Part shown: positions 1 to 6,046 of the stretch, piece after piece | Numbering within the stretch: position 1 is the first letter of the stretch | How the letters are laid out: each line of letters opens with the position of its first letter | Origin: Lysobacterales bacterium | Lineage (GTDB): Bacteria; Pseudomonadota; Gammaproteobacteria; Xanthomonadales; SZUA-5 | Assembly (NCBI GenBank): GCA_024710675.1 | Contig: JANJUH010000096.1 | Coordinates: forward strand, 1 to 6,047 | Length of the DNA stretch: 6,047 nt | Direction of reading: 5' to 3' | Made by a program: the position numbers and the translations under genes | The notes under the pieces: model-generated | The model's input: the letters and a program-made list of their open reading frames with translations, nothing else | Told to the model about the DNA's origin: nothing | The model's database searches: none

Positions 1-1852
1 CATCGAGACGCACCAGGCCATCCCAGGTGGCGATCCAGGTGGGCGCCTCGCCCTCACCGCACTGCACGGCGTTGATGCCGCGCGTCCCGCCGTCCATCGG
101 GCTGAGTTCGATCCAGGGCTGCCCAGGGCCGCCCGCCCGTCGCAGCAGGCGTCGATCGCTGTACGCATAGCTGCTGCCATCGGCGCAGTTCTGGATGGTC
201 ATCAGCGCCGAGGGTGCCAGCCCTGCGGAAATCAGCGGGTGCTCGTCCAGGGCCCGGAAGGACGAACCGGTCCATTCGAGCAGGGCCTTGTCGGTCGAGA
301 CCAGGATCGCGCCATCGAGCGCCAGCACGGCGGCGTTGGCCTGCTCGGCGCGCCAGTCCCCGAGCGGCATCGGCAGCGGATCGCCGAGAGCCGCGGCGGC
401 GACATCCAGCGGGAAGCGCATCGGATCGGCCAGCATGCGGTCGGTCCATACCGCACCCTCGGCTTCCTCGACCAGTTGGCCGAAGCCATAGGAGGCATCC
501 TGGAAGCGCCGCTCGACGGAGAATCCTGCAGTGCTGGTCGCCAGAACGGATAGACCCGAGTCCTCGATCACATAGACGCGGCCGGGTATCCGCGACAGCA
601 CGAGCGTCCATGCGATGGTGTCGCCGAGCACCAACTCCAGGCGCCGGCCGCGCAGCCTGTGCACGCCATCGCGAGAGGCCACCAGCAGGCCGGACCGCGT
701 CGACAGCAGGTGGTAGACCTCCTTGTTGGCGAGCCCGACCAGCTCGAAGCCCACCCGCCCACCCTCAGCGCGCCGCGCGCCATACAGCCCTACCGAGGTG
801 GCCACGTACAATCTTCCCTCGTGCACCGTCGCGTGCATCACCGGCCCGCGCAACCCGTGCCCGGCATCGAAGAGCGACCAGGCCTGCGCCAGCGACATGC
901 GCGCGATGCCGCCCTCCGAGCTGATCCACAAGTGGTTCTCGCCGTCGACCGCCAAGCCGATCAGGGGCGCGTCGGACACCTTGTGCACGCTGAAGCGGCG
1001 CCCGTCCTCGTCGAGCTTGAGGAGCTCACCGGACAGCGTCGCAATCGCGAAACCTCCCTCGGGCAGGGTGATCATCGCGTAGGGCACCCGGCTCGCCAGC
1101 GCCGACTCGGCGGCATGGGCGACGCGGACCGCAGCCCGCTCACCGAGCCGGTGCAGGCGGCCGTCCTCGGTCAGGGCGAGCAGGCGGCCGCCCGCATCCG
1201 GAACCATGCCCCGGACCCGGCCGCCGATATCGAGCCAGGGATCGAGCCGCGCACCCTGAAGGCGGAACAGACGGCCGTCGCGCAGCGCCGCCACCGGCGC
1301 CTCGCCCTGCGGAAACACCGACAGCAGCGGGCCGGGCAGGTCGATGGTCTCGATCTGGCCCTGGTAGCGGTAGTGGAAGATGCGCTCGCGGGTCGAAAAG
1401 TAGACGCCGCTGCGGGTCGCCACGGTGTCCCAGATCTCCCCGAGCGGCGCACCGGTGGCATCAGGCTGCACGCGATCGTCGAGACCGTGGAAGGCGTGCA
1501 AGCCCTCGGGCGTGCGCTCGATGTAGCCGAAATGCTGGTATCCGCCGACGTAGATCCGGCCGTCGGCGCCACGATCGAGCGAACGCGCGGCGCCCAGGCC
1601 CGGCAACTCGATCCGTTGCCAGCGCTTGCCGAAGTAGCGCAGCAGGCCCTCGGCATTGCCGACCCAGACCTCGCCGCTGGCCATCGGCAGGACCGCGAAG
1701 CTGTAGGGACTGGCGCCGGTATCGACCGGACCGAAGTGCTCGATACTGGGCTCGCCGATCCACTCCTCGGCGCTTGCGCACGTACACGCCGCCAGCCACA
1801 GCAGCGCTGCGGAGGCGGAGCGCAGGAGCTTATCGGCAGCGGGTCCGGACAT
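1..1852 (-). CDS. Exported beta-propeller sensor-type protein (two-component regulator propeller repeats), 3' end outside the window
   Basis: Reading from ATG at 1852, 617 codons are open to the window edge with no stop, so the C-terminus is missing. An in-frame TGA lies at 1873-1871, so no longer start is possible. The N-terminus (residues 1-28) is an export signal: K8/R11, a hydrophobic stretch, then either signal peptidase I cleavage after ASA (26-28) or a lipobox LAAC (20-23). The rest is repeated beta-propeller blades of the Reg_prop style: GEVWVGNAEGLLRY (60-73), GRIYVGGYQHFGYIE (98-112), NHLWISSEGGIARM (about 305-318), GRLYVATSVGLYG (about 341-353), GLLVASRDGVHRL (about 386-398), and a last one, TWIATWDGLVRL, at the window edge. 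In this family such propellers are periplasmic ligand-sensing domains, usually followed by a Y_Y_Y domain, a membrane helix and a histidine kinase, GGDEF or LuxR-type output. That part is not visible, so the output is unknown. The gene starts 18 bp after DUF2256 and is probably co-transcribed. No clear Shine-Dalgarno is seen. A free-standing propeller lipoprotein is the alternative. Confidence 0.85.
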   Translation of the reverse strand, partial: MSGPAADKLLRSASAALLWLAACTCASAEEWIGEPSIEHFGPVDTGASPYSFAVLPMASGEVWVGNAEGLLRYFGKRWQRIELPGLGAARSLDRGADGRIYVGGYQHFGYIERTPEGLHAFHGLDDRVQPDATGAPLGEIWDTVATRSGVYFSTRERIFHYRYQGQIETIDLPGPLLSVFPQGEAPVAALRDGRLFRLQGARLDPWLDIGGRVRGMVPDAGGRLLALTEDGRLHRLGERAAVRVAHAAESALASRVPYAMITLPEGGFAIATLSGELLKLDEDGRRFSVHKVSDAPLIGLAVDGENHLWISSEGGIARMSLAQAWSLFDAGHGLRGPVMHATVHEGRLYVATSVGLYGARRAEGGRVGFELVGLANKEVYHLLSTRSGLLVASRDGVHRLRGRRLELVLGDTIAWTLVLSRIPGRVYVIEDSGLSVLATSTAGFSVERRFQDASYGFGQLVEEAEGAVWTDRMLADPMRFPLDVAAAALGDPLPMPLGDWRAEQANAAVLALDGAILVSTDKALLEWTGSSFRALDEHPLISAGLAPSALMTIQNCADGSSYAYSDRRLLRRAGGPGQPWIELSPMDGGTRGINAVQCGEGEAPTWIATWDGLVRLD

Positions 1853-1870
1853 CCGGGCAGATTGCGGCTT

Positions 1871-2035
1871 TCAGCGCGAGCGTGCAAGCGCACGGCCGCG
1901 CGGCGTGCCGCGCCGGCAGGCCTCGGAGCAGTAACGCACCTCCTCCCAGCAGCGCTCCCAGCGCTTGCGCCAGACCATCGGCCGGCCGCAGCGCTGGCAG
2001 GTCTTTTGCGGCAGATGGGGCTTGCGATGGCTCAT
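1871..2035 (-). CDS. DUF2256 small zinc-ribbon protein
   Basis: This is a 54-residue protein that starts MSHRKPHLPQKTC and carries CxxC at 13-16, a Cys at 29 and CxxxC at 36-40. The KPHLPxKTCxxCGRP...WRKRWxRCWxEVxYCSxxCRR layout is the hallmark of DUF2256, so the family assignment is firm even though the protein is very short. Members of this family are commonly found next to, or fused with, cryptochrome/photolyase-family genes. Their biochemical role is not established, and a metal-binding (zinc ribbon) accessory function is inferred from the cysteines. The ATG overlaps the stop of the upstream photolyase-like gene as ATGA (2035-2032), with a GGGGAC stretch a few bases upstream as a possible weak ribosome site, so translational coupling is likely. 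The usual domain ends near RR at 41-42. The last dozen residues (GTPRGRALARSR) are a basic tail of no known meaning. Confidence 0.9.
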   Translation of the reverse strand: MSHRKPHLPQKTCQRCGRPMVWRKRWERCWEEVRYCSEACRRGTPRGRALARSR

Positions 2036-3570
2036 GCGTCCCCGGCGAACAGATCGCCCTGTGTTTGCGGGCGCGGGATGGTGCGATCGAGCGGCCGCTT
2101 GCGGGAGCCGTGCTTGCGCAGGACTTCGCCGTTGACCTCGCGCATGCCGGGACGGCGGCGCCAGGCCGTGAGTCGCTGTTTCGCGAGACGTGCCGCCTGT
2201 TCGTGGTCGAGGAGCGGTCGCGGGTAGTTGTGGTCGAGGACCACGCCGTGGCGCGCCAGCGTCGCCGCATCGGCGGTCCACGGCGCGTGCAGCAGCGGCG
2301 TCGGCAGGCCGGCGAGTTCCGGCAGCCAGCGGCGGATGAAACGCCCTTCCGGATCCTGATCCAGCGACTGCTTCAGCGGGTTGTAGATGCGCGGGATGTT
2401 GATGCCGGTGACGCCCGACTGCATCTGCACCTGCGACCAGTGGATGCCCGGCTCGTAATCGGTGAACTGGCGCGCCAGGTGCAGGCCGGGCTCGCGCCAG
2501 TGCAGCCACAGGTGGTAGCTCGACACCGCCACCAGCATCGCGCGCATCCGGAAGTTGATCCAGCCGGTCGCGGCGAGCATGCGCAGGCAGGCGTCGACGA
2601 AAGGCCAACCGGTCTGGCCTTCGCACCAGCGCTGGAATCGCTCGGCGTCGAAATCGGCTTCGCGCATGCCCTCGTAGCCACGATGGACATTGCGGAACTC
2701 GATGGCCGGCTCGCTCTCGAGCTTCTGCACGAAGTGGCAGTGCCAGTGCAGGCGCGAAAGATAAGCCGTCAGCGCGCGCCTGAAGCCGCCCGCTTCCGGA
2801 CCACTGTCGTCCGCCAGCGCCGCCTTGCGAGCCCGCGTGGCCTGCACCACTTCACGCAGGGACAGCGTGCCCCAGGCGTAGTGCGGCGACAGGCGCGAGC
2901 AGGCGTCAGCCGCTGACAGTGGACTCGACATGCGCCGGTGGTAGTCGCGGCCGCGCCCCGAGAGAAAACTGTGCAGCAGCGCGCTGCCGGCGGCACGACC
3001 GCCTGGCTGCCGCTCAGGGCATGCATCGCCAGCGCCGCCCAACGCCGGCCAGTCCGGAAAGGAATCGCTGCGCGACGCGACAGCGCGCAGGACCACGGGC
3101 GACGCCAGCACCGGCTCGCCCATCAAACGTTCCCACTGCACCACCCAGGCCTTGCGCTCGCGCAATCCGCGGACGACGCCGAACTGGCGGTGCTGCTGCC
3201 AGCGCACGCCCAGCTCGCGCAGGCGCGCGGCAACACGGCGATCGCGCGCATAGGTCCAGCCGTTGCCAGTCTCCTCGTGTGAATGCACCGCCACTACCGC
3301 CTGTTCGCGCACCAGTGCAGCCAGCACTTCCGCAGCCTCGCCGACCCGGATCACCAGCGGCGCACCGCGCCTGGCGAGCTGCGCGGACAACTCCGCCACC
3401 GACTCCCGGAAAAAGGCGTACTGGCGGCCACTGGCGTCAGCCTGCTGCCAGAGCTCCGGCTCGACGATCAGCAAGGGCAACACGCGCCCGGCCGCCGCGG
3501 CATGGACCAGCGGGGCATGGTCGTGCACGCGCAGATCGCGCTTGAACCAGACGATGGAGACGGTGTCCAT
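2032..3570 (-). CDS. Cryptochrome/photolyase-family FAD-binding protein (DUF2256-associated clade)
   Basis: This is a 512-residue protein. The N-terminal photolyase alpha/beta domain (about 3-135) opens with VSIVWFKRDLRVHDH. The C-terminal FAD-binding helical domain (about 200-470) contains WCEGQTGWPFVDACLR (315-330), ATGWINFRMRAML (334-346), LHWRE (356-360), YEPGIHWSQVQMQSG (372-386) and IPRIYNP (392-398), so FAD binding is well supported. By recalled alignment with E. coli PhrB, W276 and W358 match W277 and W359. R273 replaces the substrate-contacting E274, A305 and V381 replace electron-transfer tryptophans W306 and W382, and H377 lies at or near flavin-facing N378. Ordinary CPD photolyase chemistry should therefore not be assumed; it may repair another lesion or act as a cryptochrome-like photoreceptor. 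The C-terminal tail (476-512) is basic and probably disordered, and contains QGDLF (504-508). The start at 3570 is chosen because homology begins immediately; upstream in-frame codons are low-complexity. It overlaps DUF2256 by ATGA. Confidence 0.9.
   Translation of the reverse strand: MDTVSIVWFKRDLRVHDHAPLVHAAAAGRVLPLLIVEPELWQQADASGRQYAFFRESVAELSAQLARRGAPLVIRVGEAAEVLAALVREQAVVAVHSHEETGNGWTYARDRRVAARLRELGVRWQQHRQFGVVRGLRERKAWVVQWERLMGEPVLASPVVLRAVASRSDSFPDWPALGGAGDACPERQPGGRAAGSALLHSFLSGRGRDYHRRMSSPLSAADACSRLSPHYAWGTLSLREVVQATRARKAALADDSGPEAGGFRRALTAYLSRLHWHCHFVQKLESEPAIEFRNVHRGYEGMREADFDAERFQRWCEGQTGWPFVDACLRMLAATGWINFRMRAMLVAVSSYHLWLHWREPGLHLARQFTDYEPGIHWSQVQMQSGVTGINIPRIYNPLKQSLDQDPEGRFIRRWLPELAGLPTPLLHAPWTADAATLARHGVVLDHNYPRPLLDHEQAARLAKQRLTAWRRRPGMREVNGEVLRKHGSRKRPLDRTIPRPQTQGDLFAGDA
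2047..2061 (-). other. Putative beta sliding-clamp binding pentapeptide in the photolyase-like protein tail
   Basis: Codons 504-508 of the photolyase-like gene encode QGDLF, four residues from the C-terminus, after a basic linker without obvious secondary structure. The bacterial clamp-binding consensus is QL[S/D]LF with variants such as QADMF of DNA polymerase III alpha. This segment keeps Q1, an acidic third residue, L4 and F5, and differs at position 2 (G for L). Function is inferred from the motif and its exposed terminal position only. Confidence 0.4.
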
Positions 3571-3767
3571 GCTGCGCAGATTGCCGCGCCTCGCGCCATG
3601 GCCTTGTGAGCGGGGCAGGCGAAAGGGGGCAGGAGATGATGCGTGTCGCAGGTTCGGGCCACGGCGCACCCTTGGCCCCCTGCCCCTCCCCCTCGCCAGC
3701 ATCGCGCCGTCCTGACGACCGCCACTGGCATACTCCGGCGGCCGCCGGCCGCTCCTGGACCCTCCGC
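3571..3767. promoter_or_regulatory. Divergent intergenic region between the photolyase-like and protease genes
   Basis: These 197 bp must hold the promoters of both divergent transcription units if the protease starts at TTG 3768. I cannot pick a convincing sigma-70 pair on either strand. The region is low-complexity, with G-runs on the plus strand near 3625-3629 and C-runs near 3676-3692 that form an imperfect inverted repeat. The plus-strand protease frame stays open through the region back to a GTG at 3606 and has ATGs at 3636 and 3639. If one of those is the true start, the shared promoter region shrinks to 35-68 bp. Confidence 0.5.
3618..3697. repeat. Imperfect inverted repeat (GGCGA...GGGGCAGG / CCTGCCCC...TCGCC)
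   Basis: GGCGA at 3618-3622 is complementary to TCGCC at 3693-3697, and GGGGCAGG at 3626-3633 is complementary to CCTGCCCC at 3679-3686. These are separated by an asymmetric internal loop. Inside the loop, GGGCCA (3656-3661) can pair with TGGCCC (3673-3678). A long imperfect hairpin in the divergent region is therefore possible. It could be an intergenic REP-like element or an RNA structure in the protease leader. No T-run follows, so it does not look like an intrinsic terminator. Confidence 0.45.
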
Positions 3768-5024
3768 TTGTACCGTCTCTTCGTCCTCGCCTTCCTGTTG
3801 ATCCTCGCCGCCCCCGCGAGCGGCGAGGACTGGACCACCGAGGAGGTGTTCGCGCGCCACAAGGATGCGGTGGTGCAGGTGCGCATCATCGACACCGGCG
3901 GCGGCGCCAAGCGTTCGATCGGATCGGGCTTCCTGGTCAGCGACGACGGCCTGTTGCTGACCAATTTCCACGTCATCGCCGATTTCGTCCACCACCCGGA
4001 GCAGCACCGCGCCGAATGGCTGGATTCGAACGGGCAGACCGGGGCGCTCGAGTTGATCGATGTCGATGTGGTCCACGATCTCGCGGTGATGAGCGCCGGC
4101 GAGCTGGCGGGCCGGCCCTTCCTGGCCGTCGAGAGCAACCTGCCGAACATGGGCGAGCGCATGTACTCGCTCGGCTTTCCCTACGACCTCGGACTGACCA
4201 TCGTCGAGGGCACTTACAACGGGCTGCTGGAAAAATCGCTGTACGAGCGCATCCACCTGACCGCCTCGATCAATCCGGGCATGAGCGGTGGGCCCAGCAT
4301 CGACCGCTTCGGCAACGTCATCGGCGTCAATGTCGCCAGTGCCGGCGACCAGGTCGGTTTCCTGGTGCCAGCGCGCCACGTCATCGATCTCCTGCGCCGC
4401 GAGGATGCCGGCACGCCCGAAGTGCTGATGGCGCGCATCGGCACACAGTTGCGCGCCAACCAGGCGCGCTACCTCGGCGAACTGCTGGCCCAGCCCTTTG
4501 CCAGCACGCGCGTCGGCGCGTACGAAGTCCCGGGCGCCATCGCCCGTTTCGTCAACTGCTGGAGCCAGACCGAGCAGGACAAGGACCGCCTCTTCGATCA
4601 GACCGAGCTGTCCTGCCAGACCGAGGACGACGTCTTCCTGTCCGGCGAACTGGCCACCGGCGCCATCCGCTTCGAACACAGTCTGCGCAGCCGTCGCAAG
4701 ACCGGCCTGATCCACTTCTGGTCGCTGATGGAACGGCAATTGGCCGCTTTTTACGGCAGCTTCGGCGGTGACCGTGCGACGATGACCGAGTTCAGTTGCC
4801 AGAGCGATTTCTTGCTGCACGAGGGCCTGAAGAGCCGGATCGTGCTCTGCGTGCGCCGCTACCGCGAGTTCGCCGATCTCTATGACATCGTGCAGCGCCA
4901 GGTCACGCTCGACCAGGACACCCAGTCCCTGCAATCGACCCTGGTACTGACCGGGGTCGATCGCGAGCACGGCCTCGGCTTCGCCCGGCGCTTTGCCGAG
5001 TCGGTCCGCAGGCCTTCGCCATGA
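3768..5024 (+). CDS. Exported trypsin-like serine protease with four-cysteine C-terminal region
   Basis: From TTG at 3768 the product is 418 residues: a clean Sec signal peptide (MYRLFVLAFLLILAAPASG, cleavage near 19/20), a chymotrypsin-fold protease domain (about 24-215) and a C-terminal region (about 220-418). The catalytic triad is visible: H68 in LLLTNFHVI, D104 in VVHDLAVM and S173 in NPGMSGGPS. IGSGFLVSDDG precedes the His as in HtrA/Deg proteases, but no PDZ domain is recognisable. The C-terminal region instead holds the chain's only four cysteines (264, 283, 344, 361), which suggests two disulfides in the periplasm. Substrates are unknown. Earlier in-frame starts exist: GTG 3606 (472 aa), and ATG 3636 or 3639 directly behind AGGAG. 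They would add 43-54 low-complexity residues before the signal peptide, so TTG is preferred although it lacks a Shine-Dalgarno. The stop overlaps the FHA gene's ATG as ATGA, so the two genes form an operon. Confidence 0.85.
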   Translation: MYRLFVLAFLLILAAPASGEDWTTEEVFARHKDAVVQVRIIDTGGGAKRSIGSGFLVSDDGLLLTNFHVIADFVHHPEQHRAEWLDSNGQTGALELIDVDVVHDLAVMSAGELAGRPFLAVESNLPNMGERMYSLGFPYDLGLTIVEGTYNGLLEKSLYERIHLTASINPGMSGGPSIDRFGNVIGVNVASAGDQVGFLVPARHVIDLLRREDAGTPEVLMARIGTQLRANQARYLGELLAQPFASTRVGAYEVPGAIARFVNCWSQTEQDKDRLFDQTELSCQTEDDVFLSGELATGAIRFEHSLRSRRKTGLIHFWSLMERQLAAFYGSFGGDRATMTEFSCQSDFLLHEGLKSRIVLCVRRYREFADLYDIVQRQVTLDQDTQSLQSTLVLTGVDREHGLGFARRFAESVRRPSP

Positions 5025-5989
5025 ACTACATCGGCGCCTTCGAACTGATCGACCGGGCCGGTCACGTGCTGCATCGCGTGCGCGTGGAACGCCTGCCCTT
5101 CAAGCTCGGCCGCGCACTCGACAATGATCTGGTGCTCGACGACATCCATGCCTGCCCCCACCACGCCGAACTGCGCGCCGGCGCCGAAGGTGGCGTGGAA
5201 CTGGTCGACCTCGGCTCGCTGAATGGCTCCTTCCTCGGCCACGAGCTTCGGCGCCGCGATCGTATCGAACTCGGCGCCGGTGGCACCCTTCGCCTCGGCC
5301 ACACCGCCCTGCGCTATCGCCCTGCCGACGAGCGCCTGCCGGCGACCGAGCCCGACCCGCTGGCCACCTCGAGGCTGCACGGCCTCGACCGGCCAGCGCC
5401 GGCGCTGCTGACCATCAGCCTCGCCGGCGCGGTGCTGGCGGTGCAATCGATGATCGGCAGCGTGCAGGCGCTGAAAGCCGGCACGCTGGCCGGCATGGTG
5501 ATGCCGGCCCTGTTGGTGCTCGCGCTGTGGGCACTGGCCTGGGCGCTGGTCAACCGGCTGGTCAGCCATCGCTTTCATTACGCAGGACACCTGGCCGTGG
5601 CATCGCTGGGCCTGTTGCTCGCCAATGCGATCGACACCGTCATCGGCTACGCCGGCTTCGCCTTCGCGCTCGACGAACTGATGGCAGACCTGCGTCAGTG
5701 GCTGTTCGCGGGCGTCATCGCGCTGGTGGTGTACGCCCATCTGCGACTGATCTCGCGCGGCCGTGCCGGCGCGCTGGTCGCACCGGCTGCCGTGGTCGGT
5801 CTGGGCTGGGTCACGCTGAGCCTGCTGCCCTCACTGGGCGACGAGCGTTTCCAGAGCGAACCCTCGCTGGCCAGCCCACTGAAACCCCCGGCCGCCGCGC
5901 TTGTGGATGGCCAGAGCCCGGAGGCCTATTACGAATCGGTCCTCGATGCCTTCGCCGCCGCCGACGAGGAAGCGGCGAGCGAGGAGTGA
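5021..5989 (+). CDS. FHA-domain integral membrane protein (about five membrane segments)
   Basis: This is a 322-residue protein. Residues about 5-98 form a forkhead-associated domain: FKLGRALDNDLVLDD (27-41), HHAEL (47-51), VDLGSLNGSFL (62-72) and the closing strand TLRLGHTALRYR (89-100). FHA domains normally bind phosphothreonine peptides. Here R31 and N68 are kept, but the usual S-R before x-H-A is C45-P46, so phosphopeptide binding is doubtful. A linker (about 101-125) leads to hydrophobic segments near 127-147, 155-178, 188-212, 227-245 and 249-269, with RLVSHR and RLISRGR as likely positive-inside loops. The C-terminal 50 residues are Pro/Ala-rich, then acidic. With FHA in the cytoplasm, five segments would put this tail in the periplasm, but that topology is inferred. 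ATG 5021 overlaps the protease stop, giving translational coupling, and AGG lies 8 bases upstream. I know no named function for this fusion; a membrane signalling or scaffolding partner of the protease is a reasonable guess. Confidence 0.85.
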   Translation: MNYIGAFELIDRAGHVLHRVRVERLPFKLGRALDNDLVLDDIHACPHHAELRAGAEGGVELVDLGSLNGSFLGHELRRRDRIELGAGGTLRLGHTALRYRPADERLPATEPDPLATSRLHGLDRPAPALLTISLAGAVLAVQSMIGSVQALKAGTLAGMVMPALLVLALWALAWALVNRLVSHRFHYAGHLAVASLGLLLANAIDTVIGYAGFAFALDELMADLRQWLFAGVIALVVYAHLRLISRGRAGALVAPAAVVGLGWVTLSLLPSLGDERFQSEPSLASPLKPPAAALVDGQSPEAYYESVLDAFAAADEEAASEE

Positions 5990-6015
5990 GGGGGCTGGGG
6001 GCTGGGGGCTGGGGG
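5990..6015 (+). repeat. Four G5 tracts in 7-bp tandem repeat, predicted G-quadruplex
   Basis: The base after the FHA gene's stop codon begins four GGGGG runs (5990-5994, 5997-6001, 6004-6008, 6011-6015), each separated by CT. Four equal G5 tracts with 2-nt loops are a textbook G-quadruplex pattern. They lie on the coding strand, so the structure could also form in the mRNA 3' end. The repeat could equally be slippage-prone intergenic low-complexity DNA. Confidence 0.7.
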
Positions 6016-6023
6016 CAGGAGAG

Positions 6024-6046
6024 CCACCCGGCCATGGGGCCTGTGG
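6024..6046 (+). terminator. Possible 3' hairpin after the protease-FHA operon (cut by the window edge)
   Basis: CCAC (6024-6027) pairs with GTGG (6043-6046), and GGCC (6030-6033) with GGCC (6038-6041), around an ATGG loop with a small internal bulge. It sits about 35 bp after the operon's last stop, where a terminator would be expected. The window ends at 6047, so a T-run cannot be seen, and the stem is short. It could just as well be a GC-rich chance palindrome. Confidence 0.25.

Noticed and set aside
1171..1893. Minus-strand open frame of 240 codons inside the propeller gene
   Set aside because: It is out of frame with the real gene and reads as a Ser/Arg/Pro-rich sequence. The correct frame runs off the window edge without a stop.
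659..2227. Long plus-strand open frame of about 520 codons
   Set aside because: It lies antisense to the propeller, DUF2256 and photolyase genes. Its translation is Arg/Ala/Gly-rich with no motif, while the minus-strand frame gives clear propeller blades. It is a high-GC shadow.
1774..2916. Plus-strand open frame of 380 codons
   Set aside because: It is antisense to the photolyase-like gene and DUF2256, with no recognisable domain; the opposite strand holds strong family motifs.
3618..3697. Inverted repeat as a bidirectional terminator
   Set aside because: The flanking genes diverge, so no transcript is expected to end here, and no T-run follows the stem.
3571..3702. Upstream extension of the photolyase-like gene by 44 codons
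   Set aside because: The added residues are Arg/Pro-rich low complexity, and family homology begins at the Met encoded at 3570.
3712..3734. CTGACG and CATACT as a sigma-70 promoter for the protease
   Set aside because: The two boxes are only 11 bp apart, and each matches the consensus at four of six bases.
3468..4970. Minus-strand open frame of 500 codons opposite the protease
   Set aside because: The plus strand encodes the catalytic triad and signal peptide of a protease. The antisense product has no domain and crosses the divergent promoter region.
4880..5740. Minus-strand open frame of 286 codons opposite the FHA gene
   Set aside because: It is His/Gln/Gly-rich without motifs, and is antisense to a well-formed FHA domain and membrane segments.
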